In this document: positions 54,055-64,000 of the stretch, in pieces
Numbering within the stretch: position 1 is the first letter of the stretch
How the letters are laid out: the number at the start of each line of letters is the position of its first letter
NCBI RefSeq assembly: GCF_932276165.1
Contig: NC_064012.1
Coordinates: forward strand, 16,098,501 to 16,162,500
Length of the DNA stretch: 64,000 nucleotides
Source of the DNA: Plutella xylostella
Lineage: Eukaryota; Arthropoda; Insecta; Lepidoptera; Plutellidae
Reading direction: 5' to 3'
The notes under the pieces: model-generated
Databases searched by the model: none
Told to the model about the DNA's origin: nothing
Seen by the model: the letters and a program-made list of their open reading frames with translations, nothing else
Position numbers and translations under genes: made by a program

Positions 54055-54255
54055 TTCAATCGATGACCTCACCTGCTCGTGGTGCGCCCTGGTGAATACA
54101 GTAGGGGCTCTGGAGACCGGCTGATGGCAGTGCAACCAACTAATTAGTTCTCTAAATCCCACTGTCCGGTGATGGGCAGCATCACCGAACGGCAGCATCA
54201 TCGGCAAATAGGTACATCCCATGGAGAATGAACTCTATGGGCTGACGATGATGAT
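54055..54255 (+). repeat. LINE 3' tail or SINE with (GAT)n
   Basis: CACTGTCCGGTGATGGGCAG, ATCCCATGGAGAATGAACTC and a terminal GACGATGATGATGATT fit the 3' end of lepidopteran retroposons that end in (GAT)n. No frame is intact. Confidence 0.5.
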
Positions 54256-54436
54256 GATTATATTAAATAATTTAAACAGCACTCAATACGAGTCGTAACC
54301 TAGATTAAGCCGGACACGTGCACACACACAAGTAAAAAAATAATGCTAGCCTAAGCTACGCACGTGCACACACACACACACAAGTAAAAAAATATGCCAA
54401 AAATATTCATATCAATAAACAATTAACAATAAAGCA

Positions 54437-54708
54437 AAAGTTGCTTAACCCTTTAGCGGCCAAGCCTGAGTATAGGTACTCCGAGTTACCGCTACTTACC
54501 ATACATAAAATTTCTTGAACCACTTTGTGAGGGTCTGTAAAACCTCTAAAAAGGTTAGGTTTAAAAAAATTGTGTATATATTAGGTATTATTTGGGAACA
54601 AACTTTTACAGGCCCTCAAAAAAGTGGACCGAGAAATTTTATGTTTGGCATGTAGCGTTGGGAGATACCTAATTCTCAGACTTGGCCGCTAAAGGGTTAA
54701 GCAACTTT
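54437..54708. mobile_element. MITE, 272 bp
   Basis: AAAAGTTGCTTAACCCTTTA followed by GCGGCCAAG pairs with CTTGGCCGC...GCAACTTTT at the right end, giving about 35-bp inverted repeats. Inner words (CATAAAATTTCTTG and its inverse) also pair. No reading frame. Confidence 0.78.
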
Positions 54709-55957
54709 TCGGTAACGCAACAAATTTATTGAATATGAGTTCATGCTAACATAATGTGGATACGCCATTTTTAATGGAGTGTGGTCCGAAGGAATGCAAG
54801 TATCATGCAAAAGAATGTGCTAAACCGATTACAACCTAGTCGTTTCAATCAATGTATCCTAAATTCCTAATAGAGAGACTGTTTTTTGAATTTGGGGAAA
54901 GTCGTTCAGTTAGACCAGTAAATTATGCTATTCCATTTTTCGGGAGAGGGTCATACAACTCATACAGAGAGGGTCATCAACCTGTACACGAGTAATGTTC
55001 AATTCTCAAAATTTCACATATATGATTATCTAATTGATAATTATTTTTTATGAAATCAATAAGAAATACCATGAAATGCATATCCATATTACATTACCTA
55101 GATTTAAATCAAAAAGTACCTAACAAAAGTACCTAGCTGACTAAGCAGTTCTATGGAGGTTGCACACAATTGCATTACATGTTTCCACCAAGTTAAATGC
55201 GCTTGCAATATAACACTAGCGTTGGCCTGCGGCTTCGCTCGGGGCTATGATTTATTATTGATAAAGTAATAGGTTTTTTCAGGTAACCACCAGCTTTTCT
55301 TGTGCATCGAAAACATTAGGAGTATTACATTGTAATATGAAATAAAATAGGTTCTTAATATGGTTTAGTTTAGTAAGTACATACATACTACATAAACACA
55401 AGCCCATATCCTTGAGGGGTAGGCGGAGGCACTTGCCAGGATTAGTAATTATATTAATTTATTTCCTATTTATTTTCAGTTTAAAATATATACATTAAAT
55501 CACTTGATTATAATAAGATTATTAAACAATATTAGACGATATTCGATTATAGTCATAGCCTTAGATAGATTTTAAGGAGTTAATTGTACAATTACTTTGT
55601 GTATTAAATGACTCTATGTATATTTTTAATTGCATTTTAGTCATTGTCCAAATCGTAGGCTATATTTATTCATATATCACAGCTGATGATGATGACGACG
55701 ACAAATGGACAGACAAACGTACAATATTTTATAGACGTAGTTATTTACGACAAACTCTAATACACACGCACACATATGCGCTCATAAACCTCGTCCGACA
55801 CACCGGTGCATTGTCATCAATAATTTTCCAATAAAAACGCCTGAAATTAAAAAAAACACTATCAGTTCTCTTCGTGCTTCGACGACCGTCCGTACGTTCC
55901 GACCTACTTGTGAAACCAGTGCTGAAGCTCTGCTGTCCTGCTGCTAAGTTCTGCTGC
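54709..55957. other. AT-rich stretch without a supported gene
   Basis: CTAGCGTTGGCCTGCGGCTT at about 55216 is a worn dispersed-repeat word. The remainder shows no gene. A GATGATGATGACGACGAC run at 55686 is preceded by an AG and could be mistaken for an acidic exon, but lacks a donor. Confidence 0.4.
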
Positions 55958-55965
55958 ATTGCTAC

Positions 55966-56473
55966 TAGGGCATGCAATACCGTAATACCGGTATCCGTAA
56001 TACCGGGATCCCGGACCAAATTTCAGCTTTTTTCAATACCGGTATTGAAAGTTAATACCAGTATTGAAGTAATACCGGAATAGGACGTTTTTAGGCTATA
56101 AATAAAGCGATTAAGATTTAGTTAGCCTTGTGTTCCTATATACTGTGAAAGCGCACTTGTTCCCAACCGTTTAATGCAGTTTTCGGCTGCTAGAAATCTA
56201 CTGTTGACCATACGTAAACCGACACCGGATGAAAAAAATAATTTATTCTAAAATTTAAACTCGAAAACTGAATTCTCGTAAAAATCTACAACAAAATACA
56301 GAATATGATTGCATTTTCTTGTTTTATTTTGACGTATACGGCCTTTAAAGACAGTATATGCCATTTATTACAAGGAAGTCTAATACCGATATTAATACCG
56401 GGATCCCGGTATTGAGTTGTAATACCGGAACTCAATACCGGTATTGAAAATTGTTCCGGTATTGCATGCCCTA
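55966..56473. mobile_element. 508-bp hAT-type MITE, copy 2
   Basis: Same length, ends and internal sequence as 39968-40475, with its own 8-bp duplication ATTGCTAC (55958-55965 and 56474-56481). Different target sites with the same body show independent insertions and not a segmental duplication. Confidence 0.9.
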
Positions 56474-58084
56474 ATTGCTACTACACCTACTAAAATAATG
56501 TTCGTAAGTTTACTCATTATTTTTCTTTATTTTCTCCATCTACTACCGGCTACCAGGCGCGGATCCAGACCTCAAAATAGGTGATGGGCAAGTCTGAAAA
56601 AGTTTTTTGCCTCGCCTTTAGGGACAGATATCTGATTTTTTGTATTATGGTTATGCTAAATGTATGTGAGGTGCATCTCAAAAGCTCTCCGTATCAAAAA
56701 AGATTGTAAAATAATTCGGGTTTTTTTAAAATATAAATTTATTAATAAAAATTTGGGTTTTTTGAAAATTTTTACCATTAAAAGTCTGTGTTACGGCAAA
56801 ATTTACTATAGAACGTACATAACTAGACTAAATTCTCATTGACCTAAATGAGGCTAATTTCATCTCGATAGGCCAACTTGTTTTTTATGATATGATGCAG
56901 CTACTTATTTAAAGGATGCCTTTTCTTTACAAAACAGTGTTCCAGTTTTCCTAAAATGACCCAAATACAAACGGAAAAGACTAGCTTAATGACGATGCGG
57001 CGTCTGCAATACTGAAGTAATTTAACAGCGCATCAGAATTCAGAATAATAGCAACTAAAAATGTAAACATTTTAATCAAATAAAATATTTAAAAAAAATT
57101 GATCATTTGGTGTCGAAATTTTGTAAGTGGGACTTTTATTGCTCGTGACTCTCGTGAGTGTATTACGAAAGTTTATAAGTTTGTTAATGTTTCACGATAA
57201 AACGGATGTAGAAAACTGACATCCTAAACTTAAATTCAGGCTATATACTTTTTATTGCGATTGCAAGGGAAAACTTTTTAAGGCGAAGCGGTGTTTAAGA
57301 CAAGTTCATTATAATTATGTAAATTGCAGTCATAATCATATTATATACGCTGCATTTTGATATTAATGTTGTTGGTGATCCTACACATACTTAGTATAAT
57401 TTCAATTTAGCAGCATTTTTAAATGACCGCGTGTTGATTCATGGCTGAAAAATAAGCTTTTTTTAAAAAAAAACTTTGTTTGTTTTATCTAAAATAGCCA
57501 TAGTAGAAAATTATATTTTAAAAGCAGACATAATAACCACATTTTGAACACAAATTCAGTTTTCTAGGTCTTCCTAATACAACCTCCAAAATATTTGGCA
57601 TAAATATATTATGGTTCAAAAACTTGCGTTTGCGACTAAAATATTTTTAATTAGGTATACCTACATTTATTTTGAGACAAAAAATGTAGCCATAGGTCCT
57701 AAGTTTTTTAGATAACTACCATGAAGTAATAAGTAAATGCGGGTAACACTTTTCTTTTTTTATTTAATGGAATTATCTATACCTAGATTGTTAAATACAA
57801 CAACTTTAGTCAGCTGAATCCAAAGAACTATCATGAGTTATATAGAACCCTAGGTAATATCATTTTGTTACATATTAAATAGAGTGATTATTCGGCAAAC
57901 CTTTTGCTTACTTAACTTAGGTTAAAATTGAGAAAACCTAAAAAAACTGATATTTTAGCCTCTATGCAAAAAAAAGAATATAACGTTTTCTTTATTTTTT
58001 AATAAAATTATCATAACAACTAGGTACTTATTTGGCTTATCGAGATCAAACTAGTCTCATTGTATTTGTACCTAGTAGGGTCTA

Positions 58085-58471
58085 CCTCATCACGACCCAT
58101 CACGTCCCCACTGCTGGGGCACGGGTCTCCTTCCAATGAAGGAAGGGTTTTAGGCCTAGTCCACCACGCTGGCCTAGTGCGGGTTGGTGGACCCCAACAC
58201 AAGTAAGCTTGTGCTGAGAGAGTTGTCGGGTAAGTGGGCAACCCGACGGTCAGATGTTTTTCAAGCTGCCCGAAGGCCTCTGACCAGGCTTAACGACTGC
58301 TGCCGAAGCAGCAACAGGGACCCACCGCTTAACGTGCCGTCCGAAGCACGGAAGCGTCCAGAAAAGTACCACTTGAAATTGGTCACCCATCCAATGGCTG
58401 ATCATGCCAGTTGTTGCTTAACCTCAGTGATCAGTTACGATCACTGAGGAAGGCTCGACTACGGACGCTCG
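58085..58471 (-). mobile_element. 5S-derived SINE, copy 2
   Basis: On the minus strand it reads CGTCCGTAGTCGAG, GATCACTGAGGTTAAGCAAC, CCATTGGATGGGTGACC and CAGCAGTGGGGACGTGATGG, in the same order as 32296-32680. It has moderate divergence and no clear TSD. Confidence 0.8.
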
Positions 58472-58650
58472 GTAGGTACTACCTACTTATACGTAAATAG
58501 TGGCTTTGGCCGTAAGCTGTAACCGTAACACAGACTCTTGGCTTGACTGAAAATTTTATGGTTTTTGAATTCCTTTAACAACCATCCGGAGGGCTTTCAG
58601 GCTGGAAAAATTTAAAGAAAAAATGATTTAGCATAACCCGAAATAATAAT

Positions 58651-59790
58651 GATGCTGATGATGTCAAACTATATCGGGCTGTCAGGAATCACGAGGATAC
58701 ACAACTTCTGCAAGCTGATATTAACTTGGTCCAGGAATGGTGTCATCGTAATCACATGACATTAAATGCTTCAAAATGCTTTCACATTTCATTTACACGT
58801 AAGAAAATCCCTCTAACAGCTAAGTATAGCATAAACAACACACCGTTAGAAGAAGTTGAGACCATTCGTGACCTTGGAATTATTATGGACAAAACATTAA
58901 GTTTTCGTGACCATATCGATGTTACCATAAAAAAAGCGTCCAAGCTTGCAGGCTTTGTTACTAGACAAACAAAAATATTTAGGGACTCTAGTCTAGCTAT
59001 TACCATGTTCAACAGTTTGGTTCGTAGTGTCCTGGAATATAGTAGCCCCGTTTGGAATCCTAGCTATAAAATTCATGTGAACAGGCTGGAACGGGTTCAG
59101 AAACGTTTCCTATATCACCTAGCCTACACAGAGAATAAATGCCGTAGCCTTGAACCGTACAGCGACCGCAGGAAGCATTACAAACTTCAATCACTTGAGG
59201 CTCGGAGAAGGTGTAACGACATAATATTCCTGACCAAAACTGTTCAAGGAAAGGTGGATTCTCCAGAAATTTTGGGAAAAATTAAATTAAACATACCACG
59301 CTCAGGCAGCCGACTCCAAAACAGAAAAACCTTTTATCTTCCGACATGCACCACACTACACGCTCAACACTCCCCTTTATACAGACTCTTAGCGACATAC
59401 AATAGCGTCCAGGACTCGATTGATATTTTTGGATCCACTGTCTCATCAATTAAGTACCAGTTGAAAAGTTTTATTATGTAATGTATTTGTTTTCGCGTCT
59501 ACGGGTTGTTTTAGTTAATTAAGTAGGTATAGCAATAACAGCACACAAATACTGATATTCTTATTTATACTGTAGTATGTAAACTTGTAAATAATTTGTT
59601 TAAGTAAGTAGCATAAGTTGTTCACTTATTAAGTTATTGGAATAGCACTAAGTTCATTTTTGTAAAAATTTAATTCTATTTTTTTATGCATGTTGTGCTC
59701 ACTTCTAGTAGGGCTTATTCATTGTAAGGTAGTTAGGCAACTGTTTTTGAAAACTGTAAGAACTAAGCTCAGTTTAGTGAGCCAAATAAA
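58651..59790 (+). pseudogene. 5'-truncated LINE reverse transcriptase (Jockey-like)
   Basis: The piece starts at the catalytic region (ADDVKLYRAV, motif C lacking its upstream domains) and stays open to 59481. It covers NHMTLNASKCFHISFTRKK, IRDLGIIMDKTLSFRDHI and RSVLEYSSPVWNP, the thumb and C-terminal part of Jockey-group RTs. It ends in a short A-rich tail after 59780. Truncation at the 5' end is usual for LINE copies. It lies inside the hAT-type element. Confidence 0.82.
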
Positions 59791-59939
59791 AAAAATAAAC
59801 ACCAACATAAAAAACAATCACATCTCTTAGGTGATAAAATAACTAAATTATAAATATTAAATTCCCATGGTTTGATATGGGGCAAGACATTTAGGTGATG
59901 GGCATGCCCACCTTGCCCATATGGGTGGATCCGCGCCTG

Positions 59940-59985
59940 CCGGCTACCTGTCTAAGGTTGTCGGTCGGGCTGGAGGACGTTTGCT
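59940..59985 (+). repeat. right half of a repeat split by the hAT-type element
   Basis: CCGGCTACCTGTCTAAGGTT continues the sequence left of the insertion (CATCTACTACCGGCTAC). It matches CCGGCTACCCGCCTAAGGTC in the repeat at 6397-6510. Confidence 0.65.
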
Positions 59986-60137
59986 TGTTCAATTTAACAT
60001 TTCATTATTTATCAGTTCCACTCAAAATTTTTGGTACTTACCTAATGTAAAACTTTGTTTTGCAACTTCATCCCAGTGTTATCAGACAAAAGCACACATT
60101 TGTATCATAACATTATACTAATTTATTGTTGTTTTAG

Positions 60138-61266
60138 GTCTGACTTCGAGTACGACGACGCCGCCGCCCGCAAGTCGCACGCGCGGTCATCGAGAAAGGC
60201 CTTCGAGTCGGAAGACGACTACTTTGAAAGGTATTTTCTTATTTTTTACACTTCAGTGGCCCGGCTTTTGTTCTTTAGACTTCGTCAGTGGTAGTGCGTG
60301 TAGAGTGTTTTAGTATTTTTTCTTATAGCACTTAGATCACTCGAAATGTATGAATAATACAACAATACTATATGTTTTTGTTTTCAGTAACCCCAAGAGG
60401 ATCGCAAAGCCGACTAAGCGCGCGTCGCAGCTTGCCGAATCAGACGCAGAATCGACTGTAGCAAGGTAATACACGGTACATTTGTGATTTATACGATGGT
60501 GTGTTGTCCCTTCAGTTAACTATAATAATATGTGTTTTTACCAACTTTTTAAATTATACCCTAAGTATATTTATTCCTTCTGTAAAGATTTTGTATTATT
60601 TTTCCAGTTTTACGTATTAGATAAATAACAGTTATTTCTTTCTATTTCAGAAACAAAAAGAAAGCACCGTCGAAGTCAGCTGCCGGCAAGCGTCATTGCG
60701 ATTCGGACGACGAGTCGGTGCCTAGGTAAATATTATTGTGTTTTTCATTTCTTGTTTTTTTATTATAATTTTTTCATGTCTTATGTACCTACTTGCCCGT
60801 GTTCCCCACAGTTGACCTTATGCACTGTTTCATATTTTATTAATATATGTTGTGGTTTTTCAGACGCAAAAGTAAGGAGGTCAAACCCAAGGAGACCAAG
60901 CGCAAGGCACCGCCGCCGTCGAAGTCAAAGAGGCCCAACTGGCGAGTCTTCGATTCCGACAGCGAGGAGGAGTCTGCTACCAGGGCGCCGCAGCAGCTGC
61001 GGTCGAGCTACACCAAGCGGGTCGCTGACGGAGTCGTACGCCTCTCTGCCCAGCTTGAGGGAGGGCTGTTCTTAGACCTCAAGCTATACCAGGTCGACGA
61101 TATTAAGAACGTCCACCCACGCAAGCGGCACGAAAAGGCGGTGTTGGCGCTGCGATTCCAAGCGGACCCCGACTCGCCCGAGTTAACTGCACTGCAGCAG
61201 CTGTTGCATCGTTGTAAATCCCGCTTTGTAGAGGAGGGGTATTTTTTCCCTGATAAGTTAGATTAA
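60138..61266 (+). CDS. repeated-exon gene with basic-acidic modules (four exons visible)
   Basis: Exons 60138-60230, 60388-60465, 60651-60725 and 60864-61266 are joined by short GT..AG introns (157, 185 and 138 bp), every junction in phase 2 as AG|N. The three short exons (25-31 codons) and the start of the last repeat one plan: a Lys/Arg-rich stretch, then an acidic serine cluster (FESEDDYFE; ESDAEST; DSDDESVP; DSDSEEES). These look like nuclear targeting plus CK2-type phosphorylation sites. The last exon adds a folded-looking domain of about 90 residues (SSYTKRVADGVVRLSAQLEG ... FVEEGYFFPDKLD) and ends TAA at 61264-61266, with AATAAA at about 61279. The 5' exons are missing, either upstream of the window's hAT-type insertion or not recognised. 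I do not know the family. Confidence 0.7.
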
Positions 61267-61276
61267 GTTTTTAGGC

Positions 61277-61283
61277 AATAAAA
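61277..61283 (+). promoter_or_regulatory. polyadenylation signal
   Basis: CAATAAAATA lies 12 bp after the TAA of the repeated-exon gene and is the only AATAAA close to it. Confidence 0.6.
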
Positions 61284-61320
61284 TATAACATATAGCTATT
61301 TGTATTTTCTATTTTTAATT

Positions 61321-61566
61321 TTTTTTTACTAGGCCTCACGAAATATTAGGTAAAGCTCACACCCCACTGCTAGGCATTTACATGTTATAAGAGTCTTGTC
61401 CACTGCAGTTATTAGGAACACCCACATTTACAGGCATTTAGATAGGTATAGGTTTTACTGAGCATTAGGTACTATTAATTATTTCTATTTACTCTAACCA
61501 TTTAATGCAAAAAATAGTTCACACAAATTATTTGAATTATGAAAAGAAAGAAGAAAATCCAATAAA
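61321..61566. other. short spacer before the polymerase gene
   Basis: AT-rich with no repeat boundary or terminal inverted repeat recognised. The promoter of the polymerase frame, if any, should be here. Confidence 0.35.
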
Positions 61567-64000
61567 ATGATATATTGCTCTGTTTGTGATGTCTCAGTAA
61601 AAAGCAGATCTTTTTCCTCTCATTTGCGAAGCACTGTACATAAAAACAATAGTGCTGTAATGAAATGTGATGGAATTGAGAAAGTGTCATCCGCGTTTCG
61701 TAACCGCATTGCAACTTACAGGGTGAGGCCGAGCTCGGACTGCGACGACGCGCGCGGGTCGAGCCCGCCGGCCGTGTTTATTCGCTCGCTACGTAGCCGT
61801 GTTCGCCATCTAATTGATGCACGACTTGACTCTTTTGACAGCGTGAAAGCCAATTTTGAACTGTTTGCAGAGTTTTCTCTCCCAAAAAATGATAATCGTG
61901 AACTTAAATCGTTTGCTACAGGGAATATTGTCATTCATAAAAACTATGATTTTAATGAAATATTTAAAAAGGTTGTCGAACAAATTGTTGCTAGTATTGA
62001 TGAATTCCAGGAAAGAGATAGCGGTTGGGCCTTTGTTGCCAATTCTTATCTAGAGGTTAATATTAACAAATATAATCCTCTGCGGGCATCAGGGTTTATC
62101 GACCTACCGAGAGCTATTAAATTAAAGCATGCATGTGTCAACATCCAAAATGCCGACCATTTTTGCTTTTTGTGGTGCATTATGGCAGCTTTATTTCCAG
62201 TCCAGCAAAATTCGAATAGAACGTCATCATATCCTCACTTTGATACTTTATTAAACACTAAACACATGACTTTTCCAGTAGGCTTCAGGGATGTAAGGAT
62301 GTTTGAAAAGAATAATAAAAATATTAGTGTAAATATTTACGGTCTAAAAAATAACAAAACAATTGTTGGACCATTATACAAGTCCATTCAAAAAAAGAAA
62401 CATCACGTTAATTTGTTGTTCTTGGAAAATGGTAGAAACACACATTACTGTCTCATAAAAAATTTAAGCCGTCTTGTAAGGAATCAGGTCACAAAACATC
62501 ATAGCAAAATATCTTTTTGTGATGATTGCATGATATTTTTTTCCAGTCATACTAAACTCAATAACCATAAATGCAGTGGTGTTAAAACTTATCTGCCAGA
62601 AAAGGGTACATTGATACAGTTTAAGCATTTCGAGCGTATGCAAGATATGCCATTCGTAATCTACGCTGATTTCGAATCAATGTTAGAACCCACTTCACTT
62701 TCAGAACAAAACTCGAAACACACAACAAACCTGCAAAAACACATTCCAATTGCATTTGGTTATTACATCGTATGCTCTTATGATACATCCCTCAATAGGT
62801 ACGTGTCTTATCGCGGCCTTGATTGTGTTCAAGTTTTTTTTGAAAAATCTGGGCGCTGACGTTATGAGACTAAGTAGAGTATTAAAAAATCAGATTAATA
62901 TGTTACCTCTTACTGAAGCTGAGCTAAAAAGTTTTTCTGCTTCTCAATTTTGTTATCTTTGTAGTAAGTTACTGTTCGAAGATAAAGTAAAAGATCACTG
63001 CCATTTAAAAGGAAATTACCGTGGTGCAGCTCATTCCTACTGCAACCTTCGGTTTAAACTACCAAATTTTTTGCCTGTTTTCTTCCACAATTTGTCAGGC
63101 TATGACGCTCATTTATTTATAAGAGAGTTAGGTGAATTGCCCGGCAACATAAATGTTATCGCAAAAACAAAAGAAAACTACGTATCATTTACTAATTTTT
63201 TTCCAATTAATAAAAAAGAGTTTATGGCAGTGCGCTTTGTAGATTCCTTAAAGTTTTTAGGTACTAGTTTAGAAAAAGTTGCGGAAAATCTAACAGTTCA
63301 GGATTTTATTTATTTATCACGTTTTTACCCCAATAAACAGCAATTTGATTTGTTAAGACGTAAAGGAATTTATCCGTATGAGTACATGAGTAATTGGGAT
63401 TGTTATAAAGAAAAAGCAATACCTCCTCGCGAATGTTTTTACAGCAGTTTAACTGACGAAACTATATCAAAATCTGACTATGAACACGCTAAGCAGGTTT
63501 GGCGGACATTTAGTTTGTCAAACCTCGGTGAATACACCGATTTATACTTAAAATCTGACGTGTTATTGTTGACTGACATTTTTGAAAGTTTCAGACGAAC
63601 GTGCAAAAAAAATTATAGATTAGATCCTGCTTTTTATGTTACAGCACCCAGCTTAAGTTGGGATGCTATGCTATTAAAAACCGGAGTCAAATTAGAACTA
63701 ATCGAAGACTTGGAAATAATACGAATGATACAACGCGGTATTCGCGGAGGCGTTTGCTTATGTTCTACTCGCTATGCTTGTGCGAATAATAAGTATCTGT
63801 CTAACCACGACGTCACAAGTCCAGATAATTATTTACTCTATATAGACTGTAATAATTTATATGGTTATGCTATGTGCAGTTATCTACCTCACTCTAACTT
63901 TGAATTGATTGAGAACCCTCTGTTCCAAGTGTCAGATATTCTGTGTTTAAAAGATGATTCTGAAGTGGGTTACATTTTTGAGGTCGATTTAGAATACGCA
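61567..64000 (+). pseudogene. family B (protein-primed-type) DNA polymerase, frameshifted and cut by window edge
   Basis: The first frame (61567-62859, 430 codons) starts with a C2H2 finger (CSVC ... HLRSTVH), then an unrecognised region, a Cys/His cluster (CDDCMIFF ... HKC), and exonuclease motif I (FVIYADFESM, Asp/Glu near residues 368-370). Near 62847-62851 one extra base shifts the frame. The second frame then stays open to base 64000 with an endonuclease VII-like zinc motif (CYLC ... DHCHLKG ... CNL, 62952-63054), exonuclease motif II (FHNLSGYDAHLF, about 63090) and palm motif A (YIDCNNLYGYAM, about 63840). This domain order is known from polymerases of Polintons/Mavericks, adintoviruses and related insect elements. 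The later palm motifs fall outside the window. One shift in an otherwise clean gene suggests recent decay or an assembly error. Family placement is by motif only. Confidence 0.8.

Larger units (their letters stand above)
56554..59939. mobile_element. hAT-type element, 3.4 kb, with nested retroposons
   Basis: The ends CAGGCGCGGATCCA and TGGATCCGCGCCTG are perfect inverted repeats of 14 bp. The sub-terminal word GGTGATGGGCA is shared, though in direct orientation. CCGGCTAC is duplicated directly (56546-56553 and 59940-59947). An 8-bp TSD and a CAGG..GGATCC end are typical of hAT. No transposase frame survives. The interior holds a 5S-type SINE (58085-58471) and a truncated LINE (58651 to about 59790). 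The target was a copy of the RTE-tail repeat also seen at 6397-6510. Confidence 0.85.

Noticed and set aside
54034..54222. 62-codon minus-strand frame
   Set aside because: It lies within a retroposon tail ending in (GAT)n.
55682..55834. Possible acidic exon (DDDDDDKWTDK) upstream of the repeated-exon gene
   Set aside because: An AG precedes it, but there is no donor and its phase does not fit the AG|N pattern of the other exons.

Overview
The window looks like the genome of a moth or butterfly (Lepidoptera). It is AT-rich, with short GC-rich exon islands, 'taggtacctac'-type spacer words, introns bounded by GT..AG, and repeat ends common in Lepidoptera (an 'AACCGACTTCAAAAA' element end, a '(GAT)n' RTE tail, tRNA- and 5S-like SINEs). 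No database could be searched, so family names rest on motifs, terminal repeats and target-site duplications (TSDs) read directly.

Host genes are sparse. (1) A plus-strand multi-exon gene at 3070-6940 encodes the C-terminal part of a protein with at least two hydrophobic segments. (2) A minus-strand gene at 44170-45647 has four coding exons and encodes a Gly/Pro-rich protein with a conserved-looking helical N-terminus. (3) A plus-strand gene at 60138-61266 has four visible exons, all joined in phase 2, with repeated basic-acidic modules. None was recognised. Several more GC-rich exon-like islands (about 30.9, 31.9, 33.4, 34.6, 47.5 and 48.3 kb) and an NRF1/YY1-type promoter at 51.74-51.8 kb are weaker signals.

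Most of the rest is mobile DNA, often nested. From left to right: a broken mariner transposase at the left edge; a 1.4-kb element with an 8-bp TSD; intronic MITEs and SINEs; an apparently intact 5.4-kb RNase H-bearing LINE with a 14-bp TSD (10408-15842); a 1.3-kb fold-back palindrome (18365-19667); and a 9.4-kb BEL/Pao retrotransposon (20391-29765). The BEL/Pao element has near-identical LTRs and a tRNA-Tyr-type primer site. It is broken by frameshifts and by two nested DNA transposons, one of which carries a 5 x 153-bp tandem array. Next come a tRNA-SINE split by a 5S-derived SINE (32179-32910), a second LINE lacking reverse transcriptase motif A (about 35.3-39.6 kb), two apparently identical 508-bp hAT-type MITEs (39968 and 55966), many short inverted-repeat elements, and a 3.4-kb hAT-type element holding a SINE and a LINE piece (56554-59939).

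The right edge (61567-64000) carries a family B, protein-primed-type DNA polymerase gene of Polinton/Maverick or adintovirus-like character. It is broken by one frameshift and cut by the window end. It lies about 300 bp downstream of, and on the same strand as, the repeated-exon gene, which makes this the least ordinary neighbourhood in the window.
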